From NCBI GenBank assembly GCA_035771165.1, contig JAWNZC010000285.1:2403138-2467137 (forward strand): a stretch of DNA of 64,000 bases, in the 5' to 3' direction. The translations under genes and the position numbers were made by a program. The DNA comes from Paragorgia papillata. Its lineage: Eukaryota; Cnidaria; Anthozoa; Scleralcyonacea; Coralliidae. The notes beneath the pieces are model-generated. The model saw only the letters and a list, made by a program, of their open reading frames with translations. It was not told where the DNA came from and made no database searches. This document shows, in pieces, positions 43,398 through 54,400 of the stretch. Within the stretch, counting starts at the first letter, position 1, and the number at the start of each line of letters is the position of its first letter.

Positions 43398-43487
43398 TTA
43401 TTGACACCCAGTCGAAGTGCAATGAGAGGGACTCATCCTGAGAGGACTTCCTTGTTGATCAAAGTACCTCTCGCGTCAGGTAAGTAT
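43324..43487 (-). ncRNA. U1: U1 snRNA variant, unit H
   Basis: Right length and ends, but the stem following loop II reads GGGTGTCAATAAGCG instead of GGGTTGACTCCTGCG, a clustered change that breaks pairing with GATGAG... and the central junction. The Sm site is intact. Possibly non-functional. Confidence 0.85.
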
Positions 43488-43799
43488 GCATCTGTATGTC
43501 GCGGAGAGCCTATAACCGGGTAGTAGGAGTCAGCGGCATGTGGTTAAAAGGCATATTTGTCGACATGTTCCGGCAGCCAGACTGGCGAGTACAAAACATT
43601 ACGAGAGACACGTGCTTACCTCGGTCTTCCGACGGTGTTGCCGCCGAAGTTCGGGCAGGTTGCACGTGTGGCGCTTGACCGGTTTTCTGAATAACTGTAA
43701 AACATAAAGAAGTGTTTTAGTGGAGGCCATACACCTGAGTCGTTTATAATGTATTTCTTTTGTAATTTTTGATGGTGATGTTCTTCCCCGAAGGGAAGA

Positions 43800-43901
43800 G
43801 GGTCGTACTCGGAGGTAGTGCAATACCGAGACAACCCGTGGCCAGGGCGAAGCAAGCTTCAATCCCATGGCCGAAGCCCAAAAATCAGTTTAATATACGA
43901 G
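43800..43901 (-). pseudogene. U2: U2 snRNA 3' part, unit H, interrupted by the Polinton
   Basis: From stem-loop IV to TCGTA after the Sm site. It ends with the 6 bp TACGAG (plus strand 43896-43901), where the Polinton begins. The next U2 bases resume at 58058. Confidence 0.92.
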
Positions 43902-44200
43902 AGTAGTGATACCCCCCCATCGGGAGACCAAAGGGATGCCGCCTCATTAAATATTCAATTTTTAATTATTCATTCTCAGGCTCCTTTGGGACAGTCTAAC
44001 CCTAATCTCATTAGTGATACCCCCGGTTTTCTTCTACGTCACACTTATTATGTCTCATGCTCCTTTGGGCCCTTCTAACCCTAACTTCCCCCCTGACCCT
44101 AACTGTCAAGCAACCCCCCGTGTAATACGTCATTCTCCGACTGTTGTCAGACGTTCAAAAGGCACTAGACGTATATCCTTATAAGTGATAGTAAACCAAC
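43902..44200 (+). repeat. Polinton left terminal inverted repeat
   Basis: The first ~36 bp match the right end exactly; the next ~40 bp match apart from small differences, and a weaker, gapped similarity with GGCTCCTTTGG and TCTAACCCTAA motifs continues for ~200 bp. No gene is visible up to 44541. Confidence 0.85.
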
Positions 44201-44553
44201 AATTTTGGCCGAATTATCGCTTATTTGGCTTTAGTGTATAGTGTAAGAGAAACCTTGGATGAAAGAAGTATATTTAATAGGGCATTCAGGAGACGGATAA
44301 TAAGGAGCATTGCTACCAATATTTGCATAGACCATATGTAAAAACTCATTAAAAAACTCATTAAGAGTCGTTAACAAATAAAACAATGAGACACGATCAG
44401 GCAAGCTGACTTGTAACCATAGAGAATGTACAGCGTCGCGTCGTTTCATTCGAACTCTGTTCTCGTCCGAGTATTATCGAAAGTTTTTTGGCGTGTTTTG
44501 GAAAGTGTTCTTTGGATTTATTCTCTTTGGCTGTGATCAAGATGTCTCAAACA

Positions 44554-44644
44554 GTAAGTTGACCTAGTGAACATTTATGAACCGTTTAGTCATTGAATAA
44601 AACTCTAGAATTTGTGTTTACGAAATTCCCTTTTATGTTTCTAG
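44554..44644 (+). other. Intron 1 of the Polinton polymerase
   Basis: 91 bp, GTAAGT at the 5' end and TTTATGTTTCTAG at the 3' end, phase 0. Splicing links MSQT to IDIIDLIKS in the same frame as the downstream ORF. Confidence 0.75.
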
Positions 44645-47600
44645 ATTGATATTATTGATCTCATCAAGTCTTGCGAGACTGAGAGTGCTCTTGAGTTTTT
44701 TGAGCAATCGTTCGTGCTCACCGAGGAGCAGAAACGGGCTGTCCTTCAACAGAAGATCGTGTTTTGGACCAACGCAATGGCCGATGAACTTCAACGAGAG
44801 ACCGAGACACCTTCCGACGTAGTTCCTGACCTTATGGCCAATTGGACCGATGAAGAACGTCGTCTATTCAACGAGGATTGGAACAACGATGATTTCTTGT
44901 GCCCTGACGAAGAAGGAGTCCACAGTGAATGTCATGAGCAGCCTGATTCTTCTGAACCGCTCGAAAACCAAGTCGGCGAAGGGAGCAAGAAAAAGCGTGG
45001 CAACGACGCCGAGTCTTCCCCCAAACGCCTGAAACCCAAAGATTACTTCACCATCAAATCGGTAAAGCAGGTCAACGTCCGAAAGTTCAAGACTACAGGT
45101 ACTGACTATACTGTACAGTTTAAACCTTTACATATACATGGGGTATCTGATATTATGTCAGTATTAAAACAGTGCTTTTCAGCACTTATTTGATCGGTTA
45201 ACCACCGATATGTCTCCTCACGATCACGTCCGTTTGATCATGAATTCCCATCAACTCGACCGTCCCATTTCCCTACCTTTCCTTCAACGAGACCGTTTGA
45301 CCCCCGAGAAATTCCTGGCTGTTGTGGAACGAGTCGTACAATCCAATACAAAGTTTACGTTGGATGAATCGGTCAACATCAACATGGTCCACGTCCAAAT
45401 GCCTCATGGTGGTGTGGGAAAACGACGCGATGTAGTCAATCTACAGAGCTACCTCAACACAAAAGATTGTTTTGTTCAAATTAAGAATAAGGATGACCTG
45501 TGTTGTGCGAGAGCCATCGTCGTTGCCAAGGCGAAGTTAGACAAAGACCCACAATACAAAAGTATCGTTGCCCATTGTAAACCCTTTCAAAGTCATTTGG
45601 CCCACGAACTCCACGAGACCGCTGGTGTCCCTCTGGGTCCCTGTGGGATCCCCGAAATCAAAAGGTTCCAGGCTGTCCTCCCTGGATACCAACTCAACGT
45701 GGTCTCCAAGGAACATCTGAATGCCCTAATTTATTCTGGTCCTGAAGCCGAAAAACACCTATACCTCTATCACCATGACAATCACTACGATGTGATCACC
45801 AGTATGCCCGCCATCCTCGCCAGGAAACAGTATTGCCATACGTGTAAGAAAGGTTATGACAAGATCACCGACCATCCGTGTGGCGATCTCTGCAACTGTG
45901 CCATATCCAGAACTGCCCAGTCGTCAAGTGGAAGTATTGCAAAGACTGCAACCGTTTCTTCAAAAGCGACGACTGCTTCGCCCGCCACAAAGCCGTAGTT
46001 GGACAACAAAAACCATTATGCACTTCCCTCGCTAAATGCCAAAAGTGCCAACGCGTGGTGACCCGTGCCCGTATCAACGACCATCACTGTGGCCTAGTGC
46101 GGTGCTCCGTTTGCCAAAAGTACGTCAAACCCGAAAACCACCAGTGCTATATGCAGCCGATCGAAAAAAGAAAACCACAAACTGCCCGAGAAAACACCAG
46201 TAACGAGTTTCTTGACGACGATGTAGCTGTGGACAACGACGTCGACGATACTGTCGAGCGAGAGCAAAACTTGATGTTTTTCGACTTCGAGTGCACCCAG
46301 GACGACGGTCAACACATCCCAAATCTCTGCGTGGTCCAGAACGAAAGCGGCGACGAGATGGTATTTTCTGGGCCCAATACCAAGGACGAGTTCTGCGAGT
46401 GGCTCTTTCAAATCGAGAACGCCAATACCACCTTCATCGCCCACAATTTTCAAGCGTATGATGGTTACTTTATCCTGCAGTACCTCTATAAAAACGGTAT
46501 TACTCCTGAGGTGATTACTCGCGGTGCCAAGATCCTTTCTCTCTTCGTGCCAGAATTGAAAATTAAGTTCATCGACTCGCTCTGCTTCATTCCAATGCGC
46601 TTAGCTGATTTTCCCAAGATGTTTGGTATTACCGAGCTCCAGAAAGGATACTTTCCTCACTGTTTTAACCGTGCCGAAAACCAGGACTACGTTGGTCCTT
46701 TACCCGATGAGATGTACTTTGATCCTGATGGTATGAATCCCGGTGATCGCGAGAAATTTCATGCATGGTACAACGATCTTCAGAACCAAGACTACGTCTT
46801 CGACTTTCAAGAAGAGATCATACGTTATTGCCAATCGGATGTTGACATTTTACGCCGTTGTTGTCTCGAGTTCCGCGAACTTTTCCATGGTGTAACTGAT
46901 GTAGATCCCTTTGCCCAATGTCTCACTATCGCTTCTGCGTGTAATCTTGTTTTCCGTAAAACGTTCCTGCGTGAGAACTCCATTGCCATCATTCCACCTC
47001 AAGGCTACAGACCAGAGCATAAACAGTCCATCATTGCGCTCAAGATGTTAACCTGGATTGCCCTTCGAGACGACATCACCATCCGTCACGCTCGCAATCA
47101 TGGAGAACAACGGATTGGAAAATATCTCGTAGACCGGTTCAACGCCGAAACGAACGCCGTATGGGAGATCCAGGGCTGCCTGTGGCATGGATGTGAACGC
47201 TGCTACGCCAGAGATACGGTCAACCCAATCAACTAACTAACGATGCACGACCTTCGACAACGGACCCTCGAAAAAACGCAGTTTTTGAAGGATAATGGGT
47301 ACAACGTCGTCGAAATATGGACCTGCGACATTGATCGCCAACTCGAGACAGATCCTGAGATGAAGACCTTCTTTGAACGCTTGCTTCGAGATCTCCGAGC
47401 CCCTGCAACCGAGAGAAGGTTTCTTCGGCGGGAGAACGAACGCGACGCGTCTCTTCTACGAAGCCCAGCCTGACGAGAAGATCCAATACGTGGATTTCTG
47501 TAGCCTGTACCCGTGGTGCAATAAATACGGTGAATACCCCATTGGTCACCCCGAAATCATCACTGAGAACTTTCAACCTATTGACGAATACTTTGGTCTG

Positions 47601-48055
47601 GTGAAATGTTCCGTTCTGCCTCCTCGTGGTCTCTACCATCCCGTCCTACCGTATCGTACCCAAGGAAAATTGATGTTTCCGCTCTGTCGCACCTGCGCCG
47701 ACACCCTTCAGCAAGAACCCTGTGACCACCTCGACGTCGACAGAGCATTGCATGGAACGTGGGTCACCTTGGAGCTGCAAGAAAGCGTTGGAGATGGGGT
47801 ACCGTTTGGTCAAGATCGATGAGGTTTGGCACTTTACAGAACATACAGATGGCCTGTTCAAAGATTATGTCGATACGTTCCTCAAAATCAAACAAGAAGC
47901 CAGTGGTTTTCCGGTAGATTGCGACACGGACGAGAAGAAGGCACAGTACATAGCCGACTACGCTGCTAACGAAGGGATTCAGCTGGATCCGAATCATATT
48001 GTCAAGAATCCTGGTCTGAGGGCGCTGGCAAAGCTGATGTTGAATTCTTTTTGGG

Positions 48056-48185
48056 GTAAGTAGAACAAAATATATTGGATTAAATGTGAATGGAGGAGTG
48101 AGTGGGGGGCCTGGGGGAGGCATAATGCATTTGTTTACACATATAGGCTAATGTTTTTTCCTTTTTTCTTTTTATATTACTATAG
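48056..48185 (+). other. Intron 2 of the Polinton polymerase
   Basis: 130 bp, GTAAGT...TATAG with a T-rich tract before the acceptor. Removing it joins TTTTGGG to GTAAGTTC and restores motif B FWGKFAQ. Both boundaries carry GGTAAGT, a direct repeat. Confidence 0.88.
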
Positions 48186-48950
48186 GTAAGTTCGCACAGC
48201 GGCCCAACATGACTAAGGTTAAGATCGTCTCGGATCCATCCGTATACTTTGATTTGCTCTCGTGCGACAAAGTCAACGTCACAGATGCAAACTTCATCAA
48301 CGACGAACTGATTGAAGTACATTACGAGCTCACAGACGATTTCGTGCTGACCAGCGAGAAGACCAACGTCGTCATCGCGGCCTTTACCACTGCTCACGCC
48401 CGTCTGAAGCTCTACGGTGTCCTCGAGCAACTCGACCACCGTGTGCTCTACTTTGACACAGATTCTGTGATCTACGTGTCAAAGGGAAGGCGAATGGGAA
48501 CCACCTACCGGATCCTACCTCGGAGAGCTCACAGATGAGCTAGAGGGTAACCATACCACGACCTTTGCGTCTGGGGGCCCCAAAAATTATAGTTATAAAT
48601 TAAACACCGGTAAAACAGTGTGTAAAGTGCGAGGTATCACTCTCAATTATAGAACCCAGCAAGATATTAATCTCGATGTAATGAGTAATATGGTGAGAGG
48701 CATAGGTGTGCAGAGAATAAGTGTAAATATTCCTTTTAAAATAGTACGAGATACGAAAGATAAGAATGTGATAACTAGGAGTGAAACTAAAGATTATAGA
48801 GTGGTGTATAATAAACGTGTGCTTGTAAATAACTTTGATACTTTACCTTACGGATTTTAACTTGTGTGTTTGTAAATAGGAAACTGAAATTATACATTTT
48901 TTATAAACACTATTCATTTGTGTTATTCTGGTGTGAGGGATAGGAGGTAA

Positions 48951-49516
48951 GATTCAATGATTCAATCTTAGGATTCAATGATTCAATCTTAGGATTCGAT
49001 GATTCAATCTTAGGATTCAATGATTCAATCTTAGGATTCAATGATTCAATCTTAGGATTCAGTGATTCAATCTTAGGATTCAATGATTCAATCTTAGGAT
49101 TCAATGATTCAATCTTAGGATTCAATGATTCAATCTTAGGATTCAGTGATTCAATCTTAGGATTCAATGATTCAATCTTAGGATTCAGTGATTCAATCTT
49201 AGGATTCAATGATTCAATCTTAGGATTCAATGATTCAATCTTAGGATTCAATGATTCAATCTTAGGATTCAATGATTCAATCTTAGGATTCAGTGATTCA
49301 ATCTTAGGATTCAATGATTCAATCTTAGGATTCAGTGATTCAATCTTAGGATTCAATGATTCAATCTTAGGATTCAATGATTCAATCTTAGGATTCAATG
49401 ATTCAATCTTAGGATTCAGTGATTCAATCTTAGGATTCAATGATTCAATCTTAGGATTCAATGATTCAATCTTAGGATTCAATGATTCAATCTTAGGATT
49501 CAATGATTCAATCTTA
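48951..49516. repeat. 21-bp minisatellite in the Polinton
   Basis: About 27 copies of a 21-bp unit containing ATTCAATGATTCAATCTTAG, with an A/G variant at one position in six copies. Because 21 is a multiple of 3, the minus strand has an open frame repeating KIESLNP; this is a by-product unless expression is shown. It fills the gap between polymerase and ATPase. Confidence 0.95.
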
Positions 49517-49575
49517 TAAAAAACAGTTGCGTGAAAGAGTGACATCAGTTTATGATTGACAGTCACTGGGTGAAC

Positions 49576-49710
49576 ATGTCTTACGTTTGTGAAGTCTGCA
49601 AAAAATCATTCGCTACATCAAGTAATCGTCTACGCCATATGAGATCTTTTCATCACAAAAGGTATATCAGTGATAGGGTAAACAAACATCTGCCCCATTT
49701 ACTGCTATGA
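49576..49710 (+). CDS. Small C2H2 zinc-finger protein of the Polinton
   Basis: 44 residues starting MSYVCEVCKKSF. Cys5, Cys8 and two His 12 residues later, spaced by four, give CX2CX12HX4H, one classical finger that may bind DNA. Its stop overlaps the ATPase start (ATGA, 49707-49710), which suggests coupled translation or a shared transcript. It is too short to be found by length alone; the finger and overlap support it. Confidence 0.7.
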   Translation: MSYVCEVCKKSFATSSNRLRHMRSFHHKRYISDRVNKHLPHLLL

Positions 49711-50378
49711 CAACTACATTCACCCCTGAGAGTCAGAAAACGTACTCGATACAAATGACACATCCGTTTGGACTCTTGGTCTCTGGAGGCACCAAAAGTG
49801 GGAAAACAACTTTTGTCAAAGAGTTATTGGTTTATGCTAGCATTATGATCGACCCACCTCCGGAAAACATCGTGTATTTTTATACAGAGTATCAAGATAC
49901 GTTTGGCGAAATAGAAACCCTAATTCCAGGGATTCAGTTTGTCCAAGGTTTGCCCCAATCGATGCTGGATAGCATTAACCCCGAAACAAGAAATCTATTT
50001 ATCATTGACGATATGATGGGAGAAAAAGACGCAATAATCGTTAAACTTTTTACTAAAAAATCACACCATGGGAATCTCAGTGTAATTTATATCGTGCAAA
50101 ACTTATTTCATCAAAGCAAAGATCACCGTACCATTTCCCTCAACGCTAGTTATCTCGTGTTAACCAAAAATGTCCGCGATGCAAGTCAAGTAGTTCATCT
50201 TGCTAAGCAACTGTATCCTAGCAACACAAAATTTTTTCAGCAAGCCTACCAGATGGCGACTAAAGAACCATATTCCTACTTGTTTGTCGATCTCACTCCG
50301 ACCTGTCCCGACGAAATCAGAGTAAGATCCGGAATCTTTCCGACTGACATCCACTACGTGTACCAGCCCAGAGTATAA
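49707..50378 (+). CDS. Polinton DNA-packaging ATPase (A32/FtsK-HerA type)
   Basis: 223 residues, intact. Walker A is GGTKSGKT (about residues 27-34), Walker B is NLFIIDDMM (about 95-103). The region between and a YIVQNLFHQSK sensor stretch match packaging ATPases of Polintons and related double-jelly-roll viruses. By family knowledge it would pump DNA into a capsid. It is the best preserved large Polinton gene here and precedes two small genes in the same direction. Confidence 0.93.
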   Translation: MTTTFTPESQKTYSIQMTHPFGLLVSGGTKSGKTTFVKELLVYASIMIDPPPENIVYFYTEYQDTFGEIETLIPGIQFVQGLPQSMLDSINPETRNLFIIDDMMGEKDAIIVKLFTKKSHHGNLSVIYIVQNLFHQSKDHRTISLNASYLVLTKNVRDASQVVHLAKQLYPSNTKFFQQAYQMATKEPYSYLFVDLTPTCPDEIRVRSGIFPTDIHYVYQPRV

Positions 50379-50413
50379 AAGGGGCTGTTCAGTTACAATG
50401 CGATCATTTGACA

Positions 50414-50743
50414 ATGTCTGCATGTATAAGAAAGAACTGCGACGTTTTAAAAGTACTTGCAAAGTGTAAACCAGAACTACGAAACGCGATTATAAAAGCA
50501 GCCGACGACGATTTAATAGAAGCCATTAGACAGTGTCTTTTGAACGTGTGGTGTGAAACAATTAAGATTACTCCGAAGACAGCAAGGAAACTAGCCCCTT
50601 ATAACGATCATATCAAGTTTGTTGCTGATAAACGTAATCCAGTAACAAAAAGAAAGAAAGTTATTCTACAAGAAGGTGAAGGTTTTCTACCGTTTCTCTT
50701 AGCTCCTGTACTTGAACAACTGGCAAGTTTTTTAACCAAATAA
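50414..50743 (+). CDS. Small conserved Polinton protein, unknown
   Basis: 109 residues starting MSACIRKNC at 50414. Helical N-terminal half, then a basic KRKKVILQEGEGFLPFLLAPVL tail; a basic stretch followed by GGFLP-like hydrophobic C-terminus is a recurring small Polinton protein. Function unknown, possibly virion-associated. Its stop overlaps the next start as TAATG at 50741-50745. Confidence 0.72.
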   Translation: MSACIRKNCDVLKVLAKCKPELRNAIIKAADDDLIEAIRQCLLNVWCETIKITPKTARKLAPYNDHIKFVADKRNPVTKRKKVILQEGEGFLPFLLAPVLEQLASFLTK

Positions 50744-51458
50744 TGGAACACGTCAGGAGATTGGTGCTAGTTCCAGAACAAATGACAGATCGAAAGAAAC
50801 CCTTAGTCACTCCTTTAACAGCGCAGGTGAATGAACTAGATTCAGAAATGCAAAATCTTCTTAAACGTCAAGATATAACACAAGACGAGAAAGTCAAAAT
50901 GTACGATCAGTCGCTTCAACGTTATCTGAATTATTACGATAAACGAATGAGTAGCCCAGTACGTGTAAGCGTCATACCACCACCCGCAGCTGAAGAACCA
51001 GCGAATACAGAAGAGACTGCTGAAACAACACCCTCTGAGTTGCCTGGAGAGATAGAAACTGATATTTTAGAAAGTGTACCTGTAACAATGAAATCAAGAG
51101 CTCGACAGTTGGTTAAGAAACTTAAAGCAAATAAAGACCTCATTGGGTGGACTGACCATGGGACAGATGGTGTTTAAAGGACGAACCTATTCCAGGTACA
51201 AATGTTATCGACTTGGTCAACGATTCTCTGCGTCAACGAAAGAATTTCAACCCTGCTGGATGGCAGCTTTTCGCAAAAGCATTAGGAAACATGAATGTCC
51301 CCGAAGGCATTATCAGAAATGAAAATCGTTTGAGTATGTTAAGAGAATATAAGACTAAGGATATTTCAGACACCACCCCCCTGACGTCATCTCCAGCAAC
51401 ATCAAAAAGAACAAAACGAAGAGACAAAAACGTACATCCATATAAATGGGTTAAATAA
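50743..51458 (+). pseudogene. Polinton coiled-coil-like protein, frameshifted
   Basis: The first 144 codons (MEHVRRLVLVPEQM) are helical and charged, with heptad-like Leu/Met spacing, then a Pro/Glu-rich linker. The frame breaks at ~51150-51180. The conserved continuation (GTNVIDLVNDSLRQRK...PAGWQLF) resumes in another frame and ends at 51458 in a basic tail. The N- and C-parts together resemble one family protein common in Polintons; function not known. Confidence 0.72.
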
Positions 51459-51523
51459 ATTTATTCCTTGTAAAGCTTTGATATTACAATAAAAAATTGT
51501 TTACAACATTATTTGTTTTGTAT

Positions 51524-51989
51524 TTATATTACACTATAATATTTACGCATAAAGTCACGAACTAACATGTCATTCCATTCTTTATTATCAGTAAACATGC
51601 CAACAACTGTTGACATGGGTATATTTTCTACATCGATGTAAAGCATAAAATAAACAATATTGTCCACACACGTCGAGACCCTAATGACTGTAAAGTCTGT
51701 ACATTCCAAGTAAAACTGCTAGTATGATCTAGTAAAAAACGTTTCAAAGGTTTTGGTATAAAGCTCGGTCCTTGTCCGTACGAGTCCATGAACTCCCCTT
51801 GTCCATCTGAGGTGAGATAAATTGCTACCCAATGCGTACCATGCCCCATACTAGGATCCACATTCAGAATAAAACCTCTAGGCCTTTTCAGTATCTGACT
51901 TGGTAGACGATCCGATGGTAACACGTCTTCAAATACGGTCTTGGTAAATGATCACTTTTCAGGACGTTCAGGATTTGTAGAGTGTTCAT
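51524..51989 (-). pseudogene. Polinton adenain-like cysteine protease, frameshifted
   Basis: Starts MNTLQILNVLKSDH at 51989, one base after the capsid stop. GTHWVAIYL gives the catalytic His, FMDSYGQGP the Asp/Asn region, and VSTCVDNIVYFML the nucleophile Cys. These lie in different frames because of breaks near 51950 and 51680. By family knowledge it matures capsid proteins. Length ~155 codons is slightly short of the family. Confidence 0.87.
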
Positions 51990-51990
51990 C

Positions 51991-53342
51991 TTAACTGCTA
52001 AAGTCACATAGAACGTTGCGGTTGGCGTCAATTTCGATAAGACTTTGAAATTCTCCAAGCACTACGATATTTATAGCTGTTGTCAGAGCCGTTCCAAACT
52101 GACATTCTATCGATACGTTTCCATTTTTAATCGGTTGAATATGATCACTTAGGCACAGATCAGCTGTCAGATCAAACACGAATAGAGTGTACCCATTGGC
52201 GTACTCGTCTCGTGTAATACCATTGCCATCATTTTGAAATAACTTGTTAGTACCAGCATACAAGGTTTGGAAAGCGGACACGTAGTTACTTCCTCTCGCA
52301 GCAGCAAATTTCAGTTGTAGGGGTTTTCCAGGCAAAAGCTCCCCATTTACCGTTAGACCAAGAGAAGTAATGTCGTAGTTTTTGAAATTGAAAGGATTTT
52401 TGGCATAGGTACCATTATAAGCATCTGCATCGACCATTCCAATGACCACTCGATCAGGTATAGGGCCTTGAAATATATTTGGTTGATTGCCTGACATATT
52501 TCCTCTCGGTACAGAAACGACTTTACAACTGACACGATTGATAGGGTACTTGGCCGTGATGCGTTGAAGGGCAATGGGTATGAGCCAACATCACGGTAGA
52601 AGAGACGTTGACACGTCGAACGCGAAATACACATTCTTCCAAAACCACTTTAAAGTCAGGATGAACTGCTGACGACACCAGGGAAAATGGGTTTCTTGAA
52701 CGCACTAGCTTGAGCTTGATTGGTACAGAACCAAGTATATAACAGGTCTTGTGCAAACAGGTCGGAATGGATTCTTCCTTCCATAGCCACAGACTTACTT
52801 TGGCTTGCATGAACATACCGCAGTTTCAAACCCTTGTTTGCATCGTCATCTACTGCTACAGGGTTCACTACATCCATTCGACCAGCTTGATCTTTATAGA
52901 ACAGCGCTGAGGACAAATGAGATGATTTTGCGTCTTTTGCTAAAGTTCAGTTACAGACTCCATATATGATCGGTAGGGATAAGCAGTACTCGACGGTGTG
53001 ACAAGCTTGTTGTTCAGGTAAACTTCTACTTGAGAAAATAAAGCATGCATCCACAGATTTGCAGGTCCGACTTGCACAATTTCATCAAGATTAGATCCGT
53101 CGTTGTTGGTTATTTTTGCTTTCACGTGTAAATAGCTGTTTGCTAAATCGGTATACACATCAGAATTTGCAGCACACAGAAACTCGATAGTGTCTGAAGC
53201 TCCAATACTCGATACTGGATCTATATCTTCCCAAAATCCCTTTATTCATCTCTACTTGTGTAGCAGGCATTACAAATAAATCTAATTCTGATTTTCCACA
53301 CCCACAGGAATCTTTATGCAAGGCACTAAAAGCTTGACTCAT
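51991..53342 (-). pseudogene. Polinton major capsid protein (double jelly-roll), frameshifted
   Basis: Start MSQAFSALHK at 53342. The typical N-terminus (ELDLFVMPATQVEMNKG, then DTIEFLCAANSDVYTDLANSYLHVKAKI) is split by a frameshift near 53220. Further breaks lie near 52930, 52680 and 52500; the last 168 codons are open (IPDRVVIGMVDADAY...). Total span ~450 codons fits Polinton capsid proteins. The reading-frame breaks mean it cannot make a full capsid protein as read. Confidence 0.88.
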
Positions 53343-53815
53343 GATTTATATTTTAGAAACGGTCCAATCTGTGCTTCCGTAGGCTCAGATGTTTTCTTCT
53401 TCACAGTTTGTGAACGACTGACGGTTTTACGTTTTGTGTTGACTTTTATAGGAGGATTCACCCGTTTGCGTTTACGACCTGCTCCTGATTGGTTCGTAAT
53501 CCGACGGACCCCTTTTTGATGCAAGATCTTTCACGGCTTCAGAACCACGCCCTTTTATCGCTTGCTTTACATTCTTCCCTGCCAGAACATCTTGACCAAC
53601 GTCTTTTACAGCTTGCAGAGCTCTTCTTCCAATAGCTTGAGCTCCTCGTTTCACCAGAGGTATTGCAAAGCCATGCAATACTTTTTAAAAAAACTTCCAA
53701 TGCAGTAACCTTTCTGAATACGTGCACCTCGAAAACCAGGTAGACTTCCACCTTGTTGTTTTCTCAAATAATGCTTTTGAAACTGCTTTACGTCTGGAAT
53801 AATTGTATGTCTCAT
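53339..53815 (-). pseudogene. Polinton small basic protein, frameshifted
   Basis: Starts MRHTIIPDVKQF at 53815. GSLPGFRGARIQKGYCIG resembles the G-F-x-G-x-x-x-Q-x-G-x-G start of a basic Polinton virion-type protein. A break in a T/A run near 53685, and another near 53490, split it. The C-terminus is strongly basic (GRKRKRVNPP, KKKTS). Its stop overlaps the capsid ATG as ATGA. Function not established; a core or cement role is possible. Confidence 0.7.
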
Positions 53816-53818
53816 TTT

Positions 53819-54400
53819 TTAAATGAAATACGAAGATCTTCGCTGTCTAAAGTGAAGTGTCACGATCGACTTCCCGAAGCCAAATGATACGTTTTCGTTT
53901 TTGTCGTCCTTTATATTCACTTCAATTGTTTCGAAGGACTTTACTTTGACAGGAATATATTGTAGGTTACGGAGACTGACGTTCACGTTTTCTCCATAGC
54001 TTCCTTGAGTATTGACAATTCTGAGTAGGGGCACTTTGACATCACCGACAAACTGTGCATCCACGATATCGGTATGTACACGATACATGGCTGAAAATCC
54101 ACCGTTAACATCTGCTACGTACGGACTTAGGGCTTTCTTTTTAATAAAGGTGTCTTGTTGAAACCCCAATGTTTTAGCAAAACTGTCACCTACTAAACCA
54201 AACGTTTGCCCCATTTTTTTACATCGACGGCACAACTTTCCGTTGTTACTTCGATTATACGTAAAAATTTATCTATGGCTCGTGCCTCTTGGTTCATGCT
54301 ACGGTTTAAAGCCCCCATCCAGATCAGCAATGGTGTTATAGTTACGCCATCTGGATAATACCCGTATCCGTCATATTTTTTGTTCCAGCGTTATAGAGGA
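53819..54400 (-). pseudogene. Polinton structural-type protein(s), frameshifted
   Basis: The last 138 codons (MGQTFGLVGDSFAKTLG...VNIKDDKNENVSFGFGKSIVTLHF) end in a beta-rich segment. Upstream, in another frame, sequence such as PLLIWMGALNRSMNQEARAIDKFLRIIEV continues it to about 54390. This may be one minor-capsid or penton-like protein broken by indels, but the assignment is uncertain. Confidence 0.5.

Larger units (their letters stand above)
44542..48860 (+). pseudogene. polB: Polinton protein-primed DNA polymerase B, two introns, frameshifted
   Basis: Start MSQT at 44542 in a 4-codon first exon; intron 44554-44644; coding resumes at 44645. The N-terminal extension is charged with a KKKRG tract. 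Then follow conserved Polinton cysteine-rich fingers (YCHTCKKGYDKI..HPCGDLCNC, CQKCQRV, CSVCQKYV). Exonuclease motifs: FFDFECTQ, AHNFQAYDGYF, YCQSDVDIL. Polymerase motifs: DFCSLYPW (A), LMLNSFWGKF (B, across the second intron) and YFDTDSVIY (C). Breaks: frameshifts near 45190, 45890, 47385, 47775 and 48482, and an in-frame TAA at 47234-47236. Such polymerases copy the element using a terminal protein. The breaks suggest an inactive or poorly sequenced copy. Confidence 0.93.

Noticed and set aside
43980..44110. CTAACCCTAA motifs as possible telomere repeats.
   Set aside because: Only isolated copies within the Polinton terminal repeats, not a tandem run.
48951..49516. Regular repeats suggestive of a CRISPR array or a repeat protein (KIESLNP).
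   Set aside because: Units are contiguous 21-mers without spacers, in a eukaryotic transposon; the protein frame follows from the unit length.
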